A DNA stretch of 64,000 nt, taken from Qipengyuania atrilutea (GTDB lineage Bacteria; Pseudomonadota; Alphaproteobacteria; Sphingomonadales; Sphingomonadaceae). The stretch is taken from positions 682,001-746,000 of the forward strand of contig NZ_JABWGV010000001.1 of the NCBI RefSeq assembly GCF_013370205.1, given 5' to 3'. The first letter of the stretch is position 1; every line of letters begins with the position of its first letter. The notes under the pieces are model-generated. The model was not told the DNA's origin and did no database searches. It was given only the letters and a program-made list of their open reading frames with translations. The position numbers and the translations under genes are program-made. Of the stretch, positions 62,036 to 64,000 are shown piece after piece.

Positions 62036-63826
62036 CTACACAGGTGCGGAAGTCTGAGCAAATTCATCGATTTGCTCAATAAGTCTTTTCATTGCTGCCG
62101 GAACCTCATCGACATGCATAACGTCAATGATGCCGGAGGCAGTAACACTCACTTTGTATTCTGGCTGAATTTGAGAGTTCAGCCACGCAAGTGCGTCTTT
62201 GCCTGCAACCATCTTAAAGCGCTCTTCTTTGCTTTCCCACCTACGGTCAAACTCTTCGTATGCTTCTTGAATTAATGTTGCCTCGTGAGCGGTGCGCTGC
62301 TTTCTTTCATATGCTTTGTATCGCTCGGTAAACTGGCTCAAAACGTACGACTTCTTCTCAGTACAAAATTGCTCGATTAGGTTCTCGACGGAGTGAACAA
62401 ATTCTTTTTGCTCACCACCTCGCTTATTTCGCTCAGCGATACGCCTTCTAACAAGCCGCTCTATTGCTGCCGGAACCAAAACGAAATTCTCAATTTCTTT
62501 AGATTGGTGGACTGTGCAGAACTGCGAAATTTTTTGAAGCCCGGCTTGAATTTCCTCACATTCAGCTTCGCTGCGATAGTCTCTATCGAGTATCACACCA
62601 CAAAGCACTGTCCGCCCCAGTGGGTGCTCCATCCCCTCTTTCAAACTTTTCACTTTTTCGGGATTAAATCCTTCAGTCGCGACGACCGCAAAATCGGACC
62701 GAACGGCGATGCGCCGTTTACCAAGCTTTCGCGAAAATTGACCGAGGATTTTGAAGTCCAATCCCTCTACAAATAACACCCGCCGGGTTTTTGCTAGTTG
62801 CGTTAATATTGGATTAGCCGACGACCCCAATTGAGCAAAAACGCCGCCTAGTTCGAAAGGCGACCGTAATCGTTTGGCTCGCTGCCTATCTTTTGAGACC
62901 AATACAATATCTTCTGTTTCGCATTCCGATATTATTTCAGTTGAATGCGTTGCGAGGAGTATATCAGGTCCTAGGCGTTTTAATATCTCAACAAGCTGCC
63001 TTTGGAGATCGGAATGTAGATAAACATCTGGCTCATCAATAAGGAAAATGGATGAGTCGTATGCTTGAACAATGTGAGTTAGCATCTGACACCACACCTG
63101 AAATCCAAAACCAGACCAAAAAATTTCTCGGTCTTTTCTATCTTCAGGACAATACATGAACAAATACGGCTCGCCATCACGTGGCACGAGTTCGGGACGC
63201 TTAATACTCATTCCCGGCCAAGTTGTCTCAACAAGCTTCTGAAACTCATCGAATTTTTCGGGAAAATGATACCAAATATTTCGAAAGTTTCGAGATGCTA
63301 GATAGTTTAAGAGTGCCCTACGTGCAGTTTCCTTTTTAAATGGCTTCTCGTAATGGTCTACCGGACTTAAAACCGGCGCGAAACTAATCTTGCATCTAAA
63401 ATTCTTCCGGAAGGTCGTTGGTGATGAGCACGTCTTTCCCTGTGCATTAGGAATAAGGAAACATGCCTCTCTTTCGGGAAAAAAGAGTGTTAGAGTATTG
63501 CCGTTGTTCAGCGTGAAAACAATCTGCGCAGGTTCATCATCGTGATAATCATAAAAAATATTCTCTTCTGCTATGAAAGCATTTCTGAGATCTATAGAGT
63601 GTCCATATTGTCGTCCGTTAGGTCCGAGAACCATCTCAGCTTTCTTACTGTTAGCTCTCCGCATTGCTTCGGACAAAATACGAAACGCTCCAACGATTGT
63701 CGATTTTCCGGCATTGTTCGGTCCGACGATGACATTGAACTGTTTTAAATCGATCCGAAAGCGCTCAAAAGCTTTGAAACGCGTAAATTCGATGCGAATA
63801 AATCGATCTATCTCGTTCTGATTCAT
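62036..63826 (-). CDS. OLD-family ATPase-TOPRIM endonuclease
   Basis: This 596-aa protein has an N-terminal ABC-like ATPase: Walker A GPNNAGKST (35-43), a FWSGFGFQVW signature-like region (about 236-245), Walker B IFLIDEPDVYLH (260-271) and H-loop ATHS (292-295). A TOPRIM domain follows, with E354 in VLFVEG and D414/D416 in LDRDYRSEAE. The C-terminus is helical and basic. This is the architecture of OLD-type nucleases (P2 Old, GajA). ATG 63826 is used. Base composition and codon use are far AT-richer than the ribosomal neighbours, so it was acquired recently. No UvrD/GajB-like partner is seen inside the window, suggesting a single-gene (class 1) OLD, but sequence upstream of 63826 is cut off at 64000. 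Confidence 0.88.
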   Translation of the reverse strand: MNQNEIDRFIRIEFTRFKAFERFRIDLKQFNVIVGPNNAGKSTIVGAFRILSEAMRRANSKKAEMVLGPNGRQYGHSIDLRNAFIAEENIFYDYHDDEPAQIVFTLNNGNTLTLFFPEREACFLIPNAQGKTCSSPTTFRKNFRCKISFAPVLSPVDHYEKPFKKETARRALLNYLASRNFRNIWYHFPEKFDEFQKLVETTWPGMSIKRPELVPRDGEPYLFMYCPEDRKDREIFWSGFGFQVWCQMLTHIVQAYDSSIFLIDEPDVYLHSDLQRQLVEILKRLGPDILLATHSTEIISECETEDIVLVSKDRQRAKRLRSPFELGGVFAQLGSSANPILTQLAKTRRVLFVEGLDFKILGQFSRKLGKRRIAVRSDFAVVATEGFNPEKVKSLKEGMEHPLGRTVLCGVILDRDYRSEAECEEIQAGLQKISQFCTVHQSKEIENFVLVPAAIERLVRRRIAERNKRGGEQKEFVHSVENLIEQFCTEKKSYVLSQFTERYKAYERKQRTAHEATLIQEAYEEFDRRWESKEERFKMVAGKDALAWLNSQIQPEYKVSVTASGIIDVMHVDEVPAAMKRLIEQIDEFAQTSAPV

Positions 63827-64000
63827 ACGATGAGAATAGATCGAATGTGACGATTTAAAAGTTAAGGATCGTCGTCACCGTGGAAAACTCTCTGCACACT
63901 CGATCTACAAATTTCTGCACTCGAACTTGGCTTCTACCAAACTAAAGTGTCTAAACTTAGTTACGTCTACCTTTCCTACACGCGCCCAACCGACTAACCC

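Overview
The window is a high-GC stretch of an alphaproteobacterial chromosome. The best fit is Sphingomonadales, probably Erythrobacteraceae (Erythrobacter, Qipengyuania or Altererythrobacter-like). This rests on the str-S10-spc-alpha ribosomal order, the long N-terminally extended ribosomal protein S5, the odhAB-lpd cluster with mdh and sucD, the GTTC-N7-GTTC type SOS box before uvrA, and the style of the small hypothetical proteins. No rRNA or tRNA gene, CRISPR array, integrase or transposase was seen.

Layout. 1-7.2 kb: the end of a methyltransferase gene, a glycine-zipper protein with its own terminator, a four-gene operon (pteridine-reductase-like SDR, cytochrome b, sulfite-oxidase-fold molybdoenzyme, cyclopropane fatty acid synthase), argG, an RlpA-like protein and a terminase-small-subunit-like HTH protein. 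7.4-10.0 kb: a small hypothetical gene, then an AT-richer accessory patch with an unrecognised two-gene operon (soluble 310-aa protein plus four-helix membrane protein), a decayed extra copy of the uvrA 3' end and a tiny lipoprotein gene. 10.1-15 kb: uvrA with an SOS box, then a beta-propeller protein whose 5' end looks frameshifted. 15-24 kb: an M3 peptidase lipoprotein, then a B12-riboswitch-controlled operon on the minus strand (TonB receptor, binding protein, permease, ATPase, small ORF), and a SleB-type wall hydrolase. 24-33.6 kb: an EAL phosphodiesterase and the TCA block mdh, (decaying GIY-YIG gene), sucD, sucA, sucB, a small lipoprotein and lpd. 33.6-39.2 kb: VOC, PepSY and TRIC-channel proteins, two paralogous Arg/Tyr/Asp-rich secreted proteins and a prolyl oligopeptidase.

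39.4-61.6 kb is one long minus-strand ribosomal superlocus: rpsL-rpsG-fusA-tuf / rpsJ to secY-adk / rpsM-rpsK-rpoA-rplQ. It is interrupted between adk and rpsM by gdhA and an SRPBCC protein, with a new promoter placed before rpsM. 61.9-64 kb is a second low-GC patch: an OLD-family ATPase-TOPRIM nuclease with its own terminator sits immediately upstream of rpsL at the window edge.

The best candidates for undescribed biology are the two-gene cassette at 7.9-9.4 kb and the OLD-type nuclease at 62.0-63.8 kb. Both are compositionally foreign and sit beside core genes. Their functions are inferred from architecture only.
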